From positions 134,457,701 to 134,521,700 of the forward strand of contig NC_084795.1 in NCBI RefSeq assembly GCF_963169125.1: DNA of 64,000 nucleotides, written 5' to 3'. Shown here piece by piece: positions 34,191 to 45,836 of this stretch. This DNA comes from Humulus lupulus. Taxonomy: Eukaryota > Streptophyta > Magnoliopsida > Rosales > Cannabaceae. Numbering within the stretch: the stretch's first letter is position 1; each line of letters begins with the position of its first letter. Under the pieces are notes generated by a model. It saw only the letters and a list, made by a program, of their open reading frames with translations. It had not been told where the DNA came from and did not search any database. Position numbers and translations under genes: made by a program.

Positions 34191-35362
34191 TTGATCATTT
34201 TAATGAAAGCGATAAAGTCTGAATATTCAATTACATGACTAAAGAAAAAATTAAGAATAATCAAATTATAAATAAAATATGCTAAAGTCATTACATGCAA
34301 TAAAATTCCAAAATAACTAAAAAGGTGAATCAAACATTATTCAGAGAACAATAAAGTTTTCTTTTAATAAAACTAAAGAATTTTAAATAAATGGACTTTC
34401 TTTAACGCTTTCTTGAACTAGATGTTTTTTCTCTTTTCCTCTTCAACATTTTGTCTCCATCTGTAAGTTCCTCTTGATTGCTCAAGTGGATGTAAAGAAG
34501 AACAAATAACAAAAAATATGATTAGTGGTTTATAAATCAAATATTTAGAACTTTATGTATCATAATCCACTATCATTTGAAAAAATATCAATTTTTTTGG
34601 AAAGTAAACATGATGCATGAATGCAATAATTAAAACACATAAATTAACATTTACTTTTCCATGATAAAACTACCCAACAAATAAAGTGTCGTCGTAGGGT
34701 CGGTCAAGTTAAATTCAGATAGCCTATAAGACAATCTTATCTTTATAATTTAAAACATAAAATAACTCTTTATTTTCTCTTTTGAATATAAAGTACCACT
34801 AGTTTGGTCAAGATGCAATTATCCACCGCAAAAGCTTACTTACATCTTTGTAAGTGTAACCCGTTATTTCAGAATTCATGACTTAACTTAAAGAATGTCT
34901 CCTTAGAGTCGGTCAAGCCTGAAATACATCACTTCTTCCTATCTTCGTAAGAAGCCAACCTTCGTATTAATATGTCTAGAAACCTTCCTTAGGGAGACGG
35001 AAACAAAGCCAGCTCGAGGCCCTATTCATATCTCATGATGTTGTACTAATAATGGAGACCATAAGTCACATTAAAATATTCACCTTCTCTCACTTACTAT
35101 TTTAAATGTGTTTTATTAAACTAATCAATTTATTCTAAATTAATTACTAGTTTATTAATAACCTTTTGAATGTAATTAATTACAAATTCATAATTATAAA
35201 AGAGTATGTTTCTATAATTAATGTGATCTAAATAATTACCCATTACATTCATCTAACTTTACTAAAAATGTTTTTTTTACATAAAGTTGGTTATCTTAAT
35301 GGCCTATAAAATCTATTACCTTTATTATGGTGTGAGTTACCATGTTTTAACTAATTTAATAC
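34191..35362. other. Copia-associated non-coding DNA, left part
   Basis: AT-rich DNA upstream of the copia coding region. The stretch 34930-35080 (for example GTCTAGAAACCTTCCTTAGG) is less AT-rich. It may be the leader or 5' region of G, but I could not identify gag, a PBS or an LTR end. Interrupted by the MITE at 35366. Confidence 0.4.
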
Positions 35363-35365
35363 TTA

Positions 35366-36385
35366 GGGGTTGTTTGGTATGAGGAGTTTACAGTTTTCAT
35401 ATTACTGGGAAAGTTGAAGAGGGTAATCTGATAGTCTGGAAACTTACATCATTGTGTTTGGTAGTGCACTGTAATCTTATCTATGATTCCTGGGAATATC
35501 ACTTTCTGTGTTTGGTTGTGCATAGGAATCTGTTAAGTTTTTATATTTTCATAAAATTAATATAATAATATATTTCATCAAAATAATTTATAAACAATTT
35601 TACTCATTAAATATTTTTTAACAGAATTAAAAAAATACATCTATTGAATACTAGAATCAAATATAATTTTTAAAATTACAAAAATACCCTTATTTATTTT
35701 AAATAATATTTCATTTGTTATTTTAAACTTAAGTAATGATATAAAGGCTTTACAAATCAATTTCTTTAAATAAACAAATATTATTTATTATTTTATAGTT
35801 TGATATATGTATATTTTTTTTTCTTCATATTTTCATAAAATTAATATAATAATATATTTCATCAAAATAATTTATAAAAAATTTTACTCATGAAATATTT
35901 TTTAACAGAATTAAAAAAATACATTTATTGAATACTAGAATCAAGTATAATTTTTAAAATTACAAAAATACCCTTATTTTATTTTTAATAATATTTCATT
36001 TGTTATTTTAAACTAAAGTAATGATATAAAGGCTTTATAAATAAATTTCTTTAAATAAACAAATATTATTTATTATTTTATAGTTTGATATATGTATATT
36101 TGTTTTTATATTATAAGCTTTAAAAATAAAATAAGTCATTAACTAAAAAATTATTGGTTTAAGATTTTTTTAAAAAAATAATAATAATAATTTTTAAGTG
36201 TTTCACATTCCTGGGTATCTGAAAACCACTTGTCAGATGGGTTTCACTTGAACCTAGAATCAGGAAAAGTTAAAACCCCTGGAGTACAGATTCCCAGGTT
36301 AGAAAAACTCAAACCCAGTACCAAATATGGGAAAGTGTTCAGATTCTCATTCCCATGTCCAGATTCCTGCATACCAAACGGCCCC
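35366..36385. mobile_element. PIF/Harbinger-type MITE, 1,020 bp
   Basis: Terminal inverted repeats GGGGTTGTTTGGTATG and (inverted right end) GGGGCCGTTTGGTATG, flanked on both sides by TTA (35363-35365, 36386-36388), the duplication used by PIF/Harbinger elements. No transposase is encoded; the open frame at 36230-36430 crosses the right end and is chance. It is long for a MITE because of an internal duplication. Confidence 0.85.
35543..36110 (+). repeat. 284-bp tandem duplication inside the MITE
   Basis: ATATTTTCATAAAATTAATA starts at 35543 and again at 35827. The two units run in parallel through TTTTATAGTTTGATATATGT with few differences, so the duplication is recent compared with the surrounding DNA. 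Confidence 0.92.
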
Positions 36386-36388
36386 TTA

Positions 36389-37102
36389 GTATCTTACATG
36401 CAATTGGTTTCTCCAAAATATATCATATAAACAGATAGGACAAACCTAGATAATCATGTTTCTAAAAGATTCATGATTCATGAGAAACCGTGTGGGGTTT
36501 CATGAATGACATGTAATTGACTAATGCATAATCATGTTATCAATCAAACATCAATTAATATTTATTTAAATAAATACAATAAATAAACAATAAAGGATGA
36601 ACCGAGTACTAACGTGTATTTCTAAGATTTACAACCCTTTGAAAAATTTAGAAATAAAATTGCAATCTAAGCCTATGTAGCTTTCAAGACTCTCCAAGAA
36701 TGCTCTTCCTCTCCTTTAGGCTTTCTTGCTAATCTTTTGGGAACTTTGTTTTGCTCAATTTATTAATTAGAAACAAACTTTCTAATTAATACTAACTTTT
36801 AATTAAATAATTAGTTTTGTCATATTTTTAATTTAGTTGAATTTAAATAATTAAAGAATCAAAATCAAATAATTATTTAAACTTAAGATATTAAAATAAC
36901 TTAATCAACTAAAAGATATTTTATTTTCTAATAAAATAAAATAAGATAATTAAACTTTTAAATTCAAATAATTTAAAATTAATTAAATAGAAGATATTTG
37001 CACCAAAAAAAATAGGAATTACGGTTCGGGCACCAAGATGGTGCCCTAGGGCCGGCGGCACAAGGTGCCAAGCTTCAGATGGGCTGCTGGGCATGTAGGT
37101 GT
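36389..37102. other. Copia-associated non-coding DNA, right part
   Basis: Continues the AT-rich DNA interrupted by the MITE. On the minus strand the stretch at 36640-36760 looks like a copia leader. A GC-rich segment, GGTGCCCTAGGGCCGGCGGC, lies at 37039-37058. No gene. Confidence 0.4.
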
Positions 37103-39301
37103 TGTTAATTGTGCCCTGAAAGCATATGTAGTAGATATTGTTTTAAGAAATAAATAAATAAATTGAATTTGTTATGCATATATTTTATGGACTATATTAT
37201 TTAGTGATAATATTATGTAAATATCAAAAAAAAATTCTAAGTTCATATATGTGATCTCAAACACGTATTGGTATGGGAGGATTGTGTTTGAGAAAAATGA
37301 ACTTGAATAGTTCGCAGTAAAATAAAGTTATGGAATCTTTAGATTAATTACTACAAGTACGGTCAACTAGTACTATGAATACATGTGATCTAGATTCGGA
37401 TTACTAGTGTAGTAGGATACTTTAGTGGATGTACTTTATATATTAGAGAATATATAGAACTGGACCAGATATGTTTATTAATACTTAGTTAAATAATGTT
37501 TCGAAGTATTAATTAAATATATCAACTGATGATCATATACAAATAGATCTTAATCCTGAAGTTACTATGAACTCCTGTTTATGTTATATGAGTTTTTTGA
37601 TTCACTCGTTAGGGTCTGTCAGAATGATCAAGCTAGAAACTTTTGTTTTGGGAACTCATTAATGTAAATGGCTGGGGACATAGTATACAGACATAGAATC
37701 TATACCTTCTTGTAAGAGATTGAATAATGGTTCTCTTATGGGGTTGACTTTTGGGACTGAAAGGTTATTAAGCTCAAATTCATAATATAGTTATGAATTA
37801 ACCTTCACTAGTAAAGTCAATGGTACTTACGGAAACAAGATATAATTAAAAGGGTAAAACGGTAATTTTATTCCCAATTAATTATGAACCATTATTAGAG
37901 GTTTAATTTGTATGTAATGATTATATCAATGGACGCTTTATTTTATAAAGTACTCAGTAAATGAAATGTCTATAATTACAAGAGAGCAGTCTCATATTTA
38001 TAGTGGATTAATCATGAGATTAATAAATTAAGATTATTTAATTAAAGAGTTTAATTAATAATCTCAAATTTATTGGAGCTTTTAATTATAGGTCCATAGG
38101 TCCCCACTGCGGCTCTATTAACACTATTCAAGGCAAGAGTTGATATAAAGGGAAAAATTGTTGAAAGACATTTTTAAGAAGATATTTATTCTTCGGGCCA
38201 AATATGCAAGTATGTGATAATAGAAATTAATTAATTAATTACAAATTAATTGTAATTAATAAAATTAATTAATATTTAATTATTTTATAATTTTTTTAAT
38301 TAAATAATTAAATAAATTTTCAAAATTATATTAAATAATTAATTAATTATCATTTTTGAAATTATAATAAATTAAATATTTAATTTCAAATTTTATATTG
38401 GTTTTAATTAATTGGTAGAATTAATTAAATATCTTTATTTGAGTGGGAGATAATAATCTGATAAGTTCAAATTGGATTTGAATTTAAAAGATTGATATTT
38501 ATTCAAATAATTAATTATATTTGATAATTAATTAAAAAGATATTTAATTCAAATTTGAATTAATTATCAGGTTGTTAGATTTTTATATGACAAAGTAGTT
38601 TGGATAAATAATTAAATAAAAATAGAAAAATCAAATATCCCTAAAATATAGGGTGGTACACACAGTCCATGTGTACTGCATAATTTTCAGGGAAATATTT
38701 TTCAATTTTATTTATTTAAATAATTAATTAACAGAAAATTCAAAAGTTAGCTTTTGGATATTTTCATTAATAAGATAATTAGTTAATTAAAAGATAAATT
38801 GTAAGTTGGTTACAGATTTATTTTTTAAATTTAAATATTTCCTTTTTAAGTAAGACTTATAAGAAAATAAAGATATACTCAAGAATTTGCTCTGTGAAAA
38901 ATAACGATACTTTTCTATCTCTCCTTGAAAAAGATAAAGAATCAATCTCAAGTCTATTCTCTTGATCTCATGTGTTGAGTACATCAAGTTGAATAAGAAA
39001 TTAACCATCCATTATTCTCTAAGTGCACACACACTTCTTGAGGTGTAGAGAACGTTGTGGAAGATGTTGGTGTCAGTACCAGGGAGCAGCTTGGATAGGA
39101 AGTTCATTCAAATTACAAAAAGATAGCTTGGATAGGCATTAAGAGGTATGTTTTCTATTCTTTTCTTGCTTATGATTAATGTATGTATATTAATGGATTT
39201 GCATATTTAAAAATAGTTTAAATATGTTACAAAATTTTTGTTGTACACTAGGCCAACCCACCACCATTCCGCTACGTATTAGGAAACTCAATCCTAACAG
39301 T
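37103..39301 (+). repeat. Copia LTR, + orientation (H 5' LTR?)
   Basis: Starts TGTTAATTGTGCCCTGAAAG and ends ATTAGGAAACTCAATCCTAACA, typical TGTTA...TAACA copia ends. The first 110 bases resemble the partial LTR at 59046-59165 and, more distantly, the minus-oriented LTR ending at 55956. Length about 2.2 kb. The expected PBS is not seen after 39301, so pairing with the 3' LTR at 59046 is tentative. Confidence 0.6.
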
Positions 39302-39480
39302 AGGCGCATTAAGTGCATCACATAGGGGCTCGCGCAGGGGGCCAGGCAGAGATGCGCAGGCGCACACACAGGCAGGCAGCAGTGGCTCGACTCGGGTGCG
39401 TAGGAGCACGAGCAGGCAAGCGCGGGGGCCAGGCGTGGCTGTGTGTAGGTGGCCGAGAGGGCTCGGGCCGAGTCCTTCTC
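39302..39480. other. GC-rich island of unknown origin
   Basis: About 180 bp strongly GC-rich in very AT-rich surroundings, with repeated CAGGGGGCCAGGC/CGGGGGCCAGGC and GGCAGGCAGC-like motifs. Open frames cross it on both strands (39190-39567) because stop codons are rare in such sequence; none resembles a known protein. It sits between two inverted copia LTRs. Confidence 0.5.
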
Positions 39481-41592
39481 CACTTGTGTACAGATTTTTA
39501 CAATACATATTTTATAAATAGAAATTTACAAAAATCATATGCCCTTTATGGCTTACACAAGATCTAGAAAAACAATAAAATTCTTAACCCAACAGCACCA
39601 TATAATTAACGATCCATCATTCAACCATACATTCAAAAAAAAATATTCATCCATTCAATATACATATCAACATACATATAACAAATGCAAGAAACACACA
39701 CAGTATTTAATATATTTGTATAGACTGCTCTATTACCAATTGTTGTTATTAAACGATCAAATCAAAGCTACCCAGCATAATATATAGACCCATTTTAATA
39801 AATATTAATACCATCCAGAATCATACACATATATAAATATTAAATCACATACAAATAAACCAGGGATTACCTCTTGTAGCATATCAAGTGTCTTTGAGTC
39901 TTTTTGTATAAATCAACAATCTTCCTATCCAGTGTTAAGAGATCTCACACCCTGATCTTCCAGACCAATCCTTAAACACACAAGGACGTGTGTGGGCACG
40001 TATGATTCAAAATGTTGATTTATGTGAATCCCTTGATTTACTCATCACATGAGATCTAAAGAGTTTTTGACAGAGAGAATGTTTAGAATAGTTTTTCAGG
40101 TTTAGTGAAAACTATCGCTTTATAGAGTGAGTCTATATTTTTATTTTTCAAAATAATAATCAAGCCTTATTCTGAAAGTCAAGTACTATATCAGACTTGT
40201 AACGATATTTAATATAATTAAATAATCTTTATTTAATTCAAATAAAAAATGATTAGATATTTTCATTTAATTATTTATTGAAATCAAATTTAAAAAGAAT
40301 AATTGAATAACCCATGAAACAAAATTATTTGAAATTCAAAATTCAAATCGTAGGGATTAAATCCCTGATGCTAGGCGCCACACACTGTACAATACAGTGT
40401 GTGTTGCCCAAGCCTATATCAAGTTTCCCTAATTTTCTCATTTGTTTGTTTAATCAATCTTTAAGACAATATATTTATCGCAACAAAAATATCAGTTAAT
40501 TCAAAATTATCTTTATCATGAAATATCCATTTTAAATTAAATAAATAAATATCATATTATAAATAAGATATTTATTATTCTCTCTCTTTATATTAATCCA
40601 AACAAGATTAATATTCATTTTAACCTATAGTTTTTCAAAATAAAAACTATATAGTTAAATAATCAACTAATTCATAATTAATCAATTACCCATAGATATC
40701 ACATAATTATTTCCTTGCCCTTGCAATTTAGTCATTTTTCTTTACAAATCTTTCTTTTGACATCCTTATCCTTGATAGTGTAGGACAGAGGTGATCTAGG
40801 GACCATGGACCTATAATACGAAGCTCCAATCAACCAGGTTATTAATTAAACTCTTTAATATAATAATTTTGTGATTACTCCACTATAAATATGGAATTGT
40901 ACTCTAAGTATATATAGAATTATATTTACAGAGTTTTCTCTAGTAGTCCATTGATATAATCAATGTATGTAGTTATGTCCTCCATTATTGGTTTGTTAAT
41001 TAGAGTTAGTCAAAATTACCGTTTTACCCTTCCAATTACCTATTGACCCTTAAGTACCATTAATTCACTAGCGAATAATTAATCTATAATTTAATTATAG
41101 ATTTAAGCTCAATAACTATTCAGTTCCAGAATCAACCCTTGAGGCATCCAATAATCGATCTGTTAGGAAAGCATGGATTACATTATTGTAATTCATGTTC
41201 CCAACCATCCATAATATTGAATCTCCAAAACAAAAGTCATTAACCTCATTATTCTAAGAGACCTTAACGAATGAATCAAAAGATCCAATAAACATAAACA
41301 TGATTTCATGAATATTCAAGATTTAGACTAATCTATAAATGATCATCTATTATGATAAGAATGAAATCTTTTAAGTCAAGCGGCAAGTTTTTAAAGATAA
41401 TCAATTATCATCGATCCTATCATGTTTAATCTCTATTATATACAAGACCTTTACTAAGATATCTATCCACATCAGCAATCTGAATCTAGATTACTTGCAT
41501 CTCGTATGCTTAGCAAATCGTACTAGTAACCATTCATTTAGGATTCCTTACTTTAATATGTTACTGACTATTTTATTCATTATATATGATCT
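39481..41592 (-). repeat. Copia LTR, - orientation, part split by F
   Basis: Read on the minus strand it parallels 37103-39301 in shared stretches: TTTTGATTCATTCGTTAAGG here against TTTTGATTCACTCGTTAGGG there, and TAGGTCCATGGTCCC against TAGGTCCATAGGTCCCC. Element F interrupts it at the duplicated GATCT (41588-41592). The remaining 5' part is 55785-55956, ending at the outer TGTTAGG. The inner end near 39481 is unresolved. Confidence 0.6.
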
Positions 41593-42177
41593 TGTTGACC
41601 CTCGTTTTGGTCAACGACACGGAGTCAAATAAACGACAGGAGATTAGTACGATGCTTGAGACAACAATCTAATGGAAAGTAAAGAACACAAAGAATTATA
41701 GTGGTTCAGCCCCAGTGATTGGTAATGACCTACGTCCACTTGATACTATTGTTAATATTGAGCTTCAAAGGTGTGATCAAAGAACTAGGGTTCCTGAGTT
41801 TCACAGACCTTAGAAGGAGAAAAAAATACAAACGATGGATAATAGTGATGTAATTCGGAAAGAGATCAAAAGATCCCCCCTTGAGCTCTTTCTTGTATAT
41901 TTATAGGTTGAAGGAGGGTTACAGGAGTCAATTAATTATATATTTCCTTAATAAACGGATCTTCAGGTTATAATGAAGGGATATTCTCACATATTATTAT
42001 AACTGTACAGATTTACACATAAATAAATGGAGTATACGACCAGGCTGGTCGTATATAAAACTTGAACCTTGCATACGGAAATATCTCTGGTCAAGAGGCG
42101 AGCAACATCTCTGCCGCGTGTCGGCCACGTGTCAAAGATTCTTGCCACGTCATCAACAGGTGTTTTTTGGATAAACA
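41593..42177 (-). repeat. 3' LTR of F
   Basis: 585 bp, TGTTGACCCTCG to TTGGATAAACA on the + strand, with perfect TG...CA ends. The promoter TATA (minus strand TATAAATATA) lies at 41895-41904. The other LTR has lost the terminal TG on its inner side. Confidence 0.95.
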
Positions 42178-42190
42178 TTTGCCCCCCAAG
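42178..42190 (-). other. Polypurine tract of F
   Basis: Minus strand CTTGGGGGGCAAA directly precedes the 3' LTR. It resembles the E1 tract (GAGGTTGGGGGCAAA). Confidence 0.8.
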
Positions 42191-43036
42191 TTTATTTATT
42201 CCGACCAACAATAAGTAAACTTAGGAAACTAACCTTTCGTATGCCCCACGAAATCTATCAGAGTCCCTCGTGCGTTCTCAAAAACTGTGACCTAATCACG
42301 TCCAATCACGCCTTTTCAGTTTCCAAGTAATCCCTCTGACGGCTATTACACTCGCCCATGCCTTGAAAAAGGTAACTCATGATTACCCCTTTTCAACATA
42401 TCTCAGCCATTACAAATAATCCCCAAATTTACCTTTTAACTTTTTACTAGCCATTTTCTTGCCAAGAACCTTCAAGAACTCCATCTCAGAGCTCAAAAAT
42501 TTCGAAGATCTTCCATCGCTGTTCTAAGGATCCTCCGTTCGCACGTCCAAAGTCGCTTCATTTCAGAATCTCCAACCTTCATCTAGGTAAATTTCTTCAA
42601 CTTTCAAGCTCTTTGACATGCCATGCATACTGCTATACGCCTGTTTTGATTTCTGAAATTTTTCGTGTTCTTGGGTAGAAATGCATGAGGATTGTGGGAA
42701 TACCGATTGATGCTTGATAGGGTAGTGTAGTTTTTCTCTGTAGGAGTTAGGAGCTAGTTTGATAGTCAAGATCGTAAGCTTAGGGCGTAAAATCGAAGTA
42801 AAAATTTGATTTTTAGGCTAGCTAAAAAACTGGGTTTTTCCCGCCCCTTCGGAGTCAAAAAAGCTTTTTTCTAAAAACTTTTTATTTCTGCTTTTTGATC
42901 TGTTTTTCAAACTGCTCGCATAGAACTTAGTGTTTCTGTTAGAATGTTGCTGGTCATAGACGCGAGCAACGTTATTCCAACTTTCAACATAAGCTCCCAG
43001 GTTGTGCGTCTTATCTCCTCCTTTCTCTGTTCGCAG
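42191..43036 (+). promoter_or_regulatory. Presumed 5' leader and first intron of the F antisense gene
   Basis: Between the polypurine tract and the first antisense coding exon. A donor at 42587-42588 (CATCTAG then GTAAATTTC) and an acceptor ending at 43036 (CTCTGTTCGCAG) would remove a leader intron of about 450 nt just before the ATG. No clear + strand TATA box was found here; one candidate, GTATATAAAAC, lies in the LTR at 42051-42061. Confidence 0.4.
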
Positions 43037-43041
43037 TTTAC

Positions 43042-45633
43042 ATGCAAGATCTGTGGGGAGGAGAAAGACCTATAGACGAAAACTTATTGGCTCAACTACT
43101 CGAGGATGAAGAGCAACCATCGTCACTGATACCTGATATTCCATTTTCCTGTGTTACTCCAAACACTTCACCTATCCCTGCTCAAAATATGGCTTGTGCT
43201 AAAACCAAAGCTCAGAAAAAGAAAACCCCCACTCCTTCACATCAGCCTGCTCCTCGGGCTGAAACTCCCTCGACCAGTGGTCGAGCTGAAAATGCTCCTG
43301 ACCCCAACATCGAAAGACATGCTCGACCCCGACATGCCATTCAGCCAGATGTTGAGTGGCATTTAGTTCCTGAGAGCAGAGTGACGATCAGGATGATCGC
43401 CAACTGCATCAGGAAGTACGGTCTCACGGGGGTGACCTTAGTCCGTCCTAACCAAGACCAAAGGGCTAACCTGCTCGAGGGCACCTTCAGCGCCTGGTCG
43501 AGCTTTCACATCGAGGCAGGGGCTACCTTGCCTCTTCACTCATTTTTCCAAGGGGTGGCCAACTATTTCGGAGTTGCCCCTTTTCAAATAACTCCAAACA
43601 GATATAGGATGCTCGCTGCACTCTATATCCTGTACAACCAAAAGAAATGGCCCGTGCCAACTCCTCATGAGGTCAACTACTTGTTCGACCTCAAGTCTAA
43701 CCCCAACCAAGAAGGCACAGGTTTTTTTCACTTCTGTCATTAGGAAACCGAGCGCACCTTCCTGACTGACACTACCCATATATCAAATGTGGGGAGGTAC
43801 TACCAGGAGTACTTCCTCACAACTGACATGATCGCGGACAACTTGGCCTTTTCTCAAGGAGGTAAAACTTTCGTACCACTGGCTGTTGATATTTATTTAG
43901 TGTTCTTCTCCACCATCTCTTAAACTTTTAATGTCCTCCAGTCCCATGGCTGCGACCAGACCCAACTCCAGATATGGAGTTGAGGTCAGTCCTCTTGGGC
44001 AGCATGACTGACGTAGAAAAAAGCATCAAACATCTGGTCAAAGAGGCAAATCTTAGGTTGGTTGGCCTCTTGGCCCCTCATAAGGACATGAGGGAGTCAA
44101 CTGCAGGGAGTGCCACAGCCGAGGAGGAACCCGAGCGGCAACCACCAGCGTTGCCTCCACGAAGGAGACCAACCGAGGTCACAGTCAGGGAACCTGCTGG
44201 CACACCTCCGACAGAGAGGCCCTCAGTCCCCCTTGGAAAGGGGAAAAAGAAAGCCATCAAGCCTGTCGAACACTCGGACGAGTCTTCAGGCGAGAATGGT
44301 ACAGTTATTTCGCTTTTAGATAGCTTGCCAATATCCTATCATCTATTCAACGGGGACGGAAATTTTAAATATGCTCCAAATTTAGGTCCAGACTTCTTCA
44401 TGTCAGAGAGTGAGTATAAGACTAGTAGAGTCTATAGTATAGCGACCAGTAATAATAGCTCGGGTATTTGACTTTGTAATCTTTCTTTATTTCTTTTCCT
44501 TATGTTATATACTTAGTCATTTATGCTATCTCACTGTTCGACATTTTGCTTCTTTTCCAGACATGGACTCCGTGAATGTGTTCGACATTTACAGCACTCC
44601 TGAGGCTGCCGCGGCTCCCCTGAGCAAACAAAAGGCAAGCAATAGGCACCATGGGGAAAGCAGCAAAGCGCCTCAGGCCAAGAAGGCTCGCAATGCAGGC
44701 CCCCCGGAGGACAGGCCCTCAGCCAATGCAACTCCAGCCTCTCCTTGCGAGCAGCAAACCCCCTCTGCTCCAGCCAGATCAACTCCACCTCCAGCGGCCC
44801 CAACCGACCAGACTCAGCAAGCCGGTCCTGCTTCGACTGGGGGCGATATAACTGGTCGAGTCTTCAAATCGGTCAAGGACAGGGTCGCAAATATTGTAAA
44901 GCATGACCGCTGCCGAGAGGTGATGACCGCGACCGAAGCGATGGAAGTCGACTTGATCTTAAACCGTGCTTTGAACGAGTTTACCAATGTAAGTCATCTT
45001 TTTCCGCGGAGACAACTCTTCTATTCTTTACAGTTAGCCTAACTTCTGCTCTGATCGTAGGCAATGCTGACCTTTACCGCTAGCCGCCTCCACTCGTGTG
45101 CTGTTTCCGAGGAGGCCAAATCTTTGGAGCAAAGGAACGCTGATGGACTTAAAGAAGCTGAAGCAAACTATGCTGACTAGCTTGCAGTGGTGCTCGAGGA
45201 GAAGAATAAGCTGGCAGAGGAGTTGAAGGAGAAGCACAAGTCTCTGGACAAGGCCATTACTCAAAGGGACCAATTCAAGGAGTCTAACCGCTTCAATTTC
45301 TGCGTGGCCCACCAGCTCGAGGAGGAACTGGTTACAAGTAGACAGGAGAATACTACCCTGGAAAGGTATAAGAATTCCACTCTCCGATGCCTCTATGATT
45401 TCTGGAAGCACAACCAGGGTGCCGACTTCAATTACCTTCTTGAGAATGCATGAACCGCCGAGCTTGCTCGCTGTGCCGCTCGACTGGCAGAGGAAGAAAG
45501 GGCGAGGATTCCTACTTCCCCTGAGATCTCGCTGGTCGCTGGGATGGATGGGGCAGATAATGAGGCTGCAGACGTCGTTGATCAAGGCCCTCCTCAAGAT
45601 CCCCCGACTCCTCAAGATCCTCCGGCTGCTTAA
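43042..45633 (+). pseudogene. Antisense spliced gene of F (PF04195-like, coiled-coil)
   Basis: On the strand opposite to gag-pol. Four coding exons join with consistent phases: 43042-43861, 43942-44298, 44561-44988, 45061-45633. Each intron is GT...AG (for example AAT/GTAAGT and CTGATCGTAG/GCA). Exon one holds the segment SSFHIEAGATLPLHSFFQGV and YFGVAPFQITPNRYRMLAAL, matching the putative gypsy-type transposon domain (PF04195, Transposase_28). Exons two and three are proline-rich and basic. The last exon is a coiled coil, with VLEEKNKLAEELKEKHKSLD. The model would give about 725 residues but has three in-frame stops: TAG 43741-43743, TAG 45178-45180 and TGA 45451-45453. Extra ORFs, some antisense, are known in Tat-lineage elements; function unknown. 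Confidence 0.75.
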
Positions 45634-45836
45634 GCTTTTTCTAATTATATTTTATCTTTTTAACTACACGACCTACTGGTCGTGATGTCAAGACAATATA
45701 TATTTTTTATTGCTGCATGGGCAGCTTTACTTTTATTTGAACAATTACATCCGAGCAGCGACTGCTCGCGGTGTAAAAGGATACATTTTGACATTATAAT
45801 ATATTTGAATATTATTATAACATCTGTTCGCATGAC
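45634..45836. other. Spacer between the antisense gene and solo LTR D
   Basis: Short AT-rich DNA following the TAA of the antisense gene. It ends with the ATGAC target duplicated by D (45832-45836). Confidence 0.6.

Noticed and set aside
36230..36430. 66-codon frame at the MITE end
   Set aside because: It crosses the terminal inverted repeat and target duplication, so it is not a conserved coding region.
39190..39567. Overlapping open frames on both strands (97, 78 and 84 codons)
   Set aside because: They arise because the GC-rich island has few stop codons; no motif, no start context, and the sequence is repetitive.
44531..44803. Minus-strand 90-codon frame, and the 193-codon frame at 45034-45615
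   Set aside because: Both are antisense shadows of the exons of the antisense gene, whose + strand reading has splice signals and a coiled coil.
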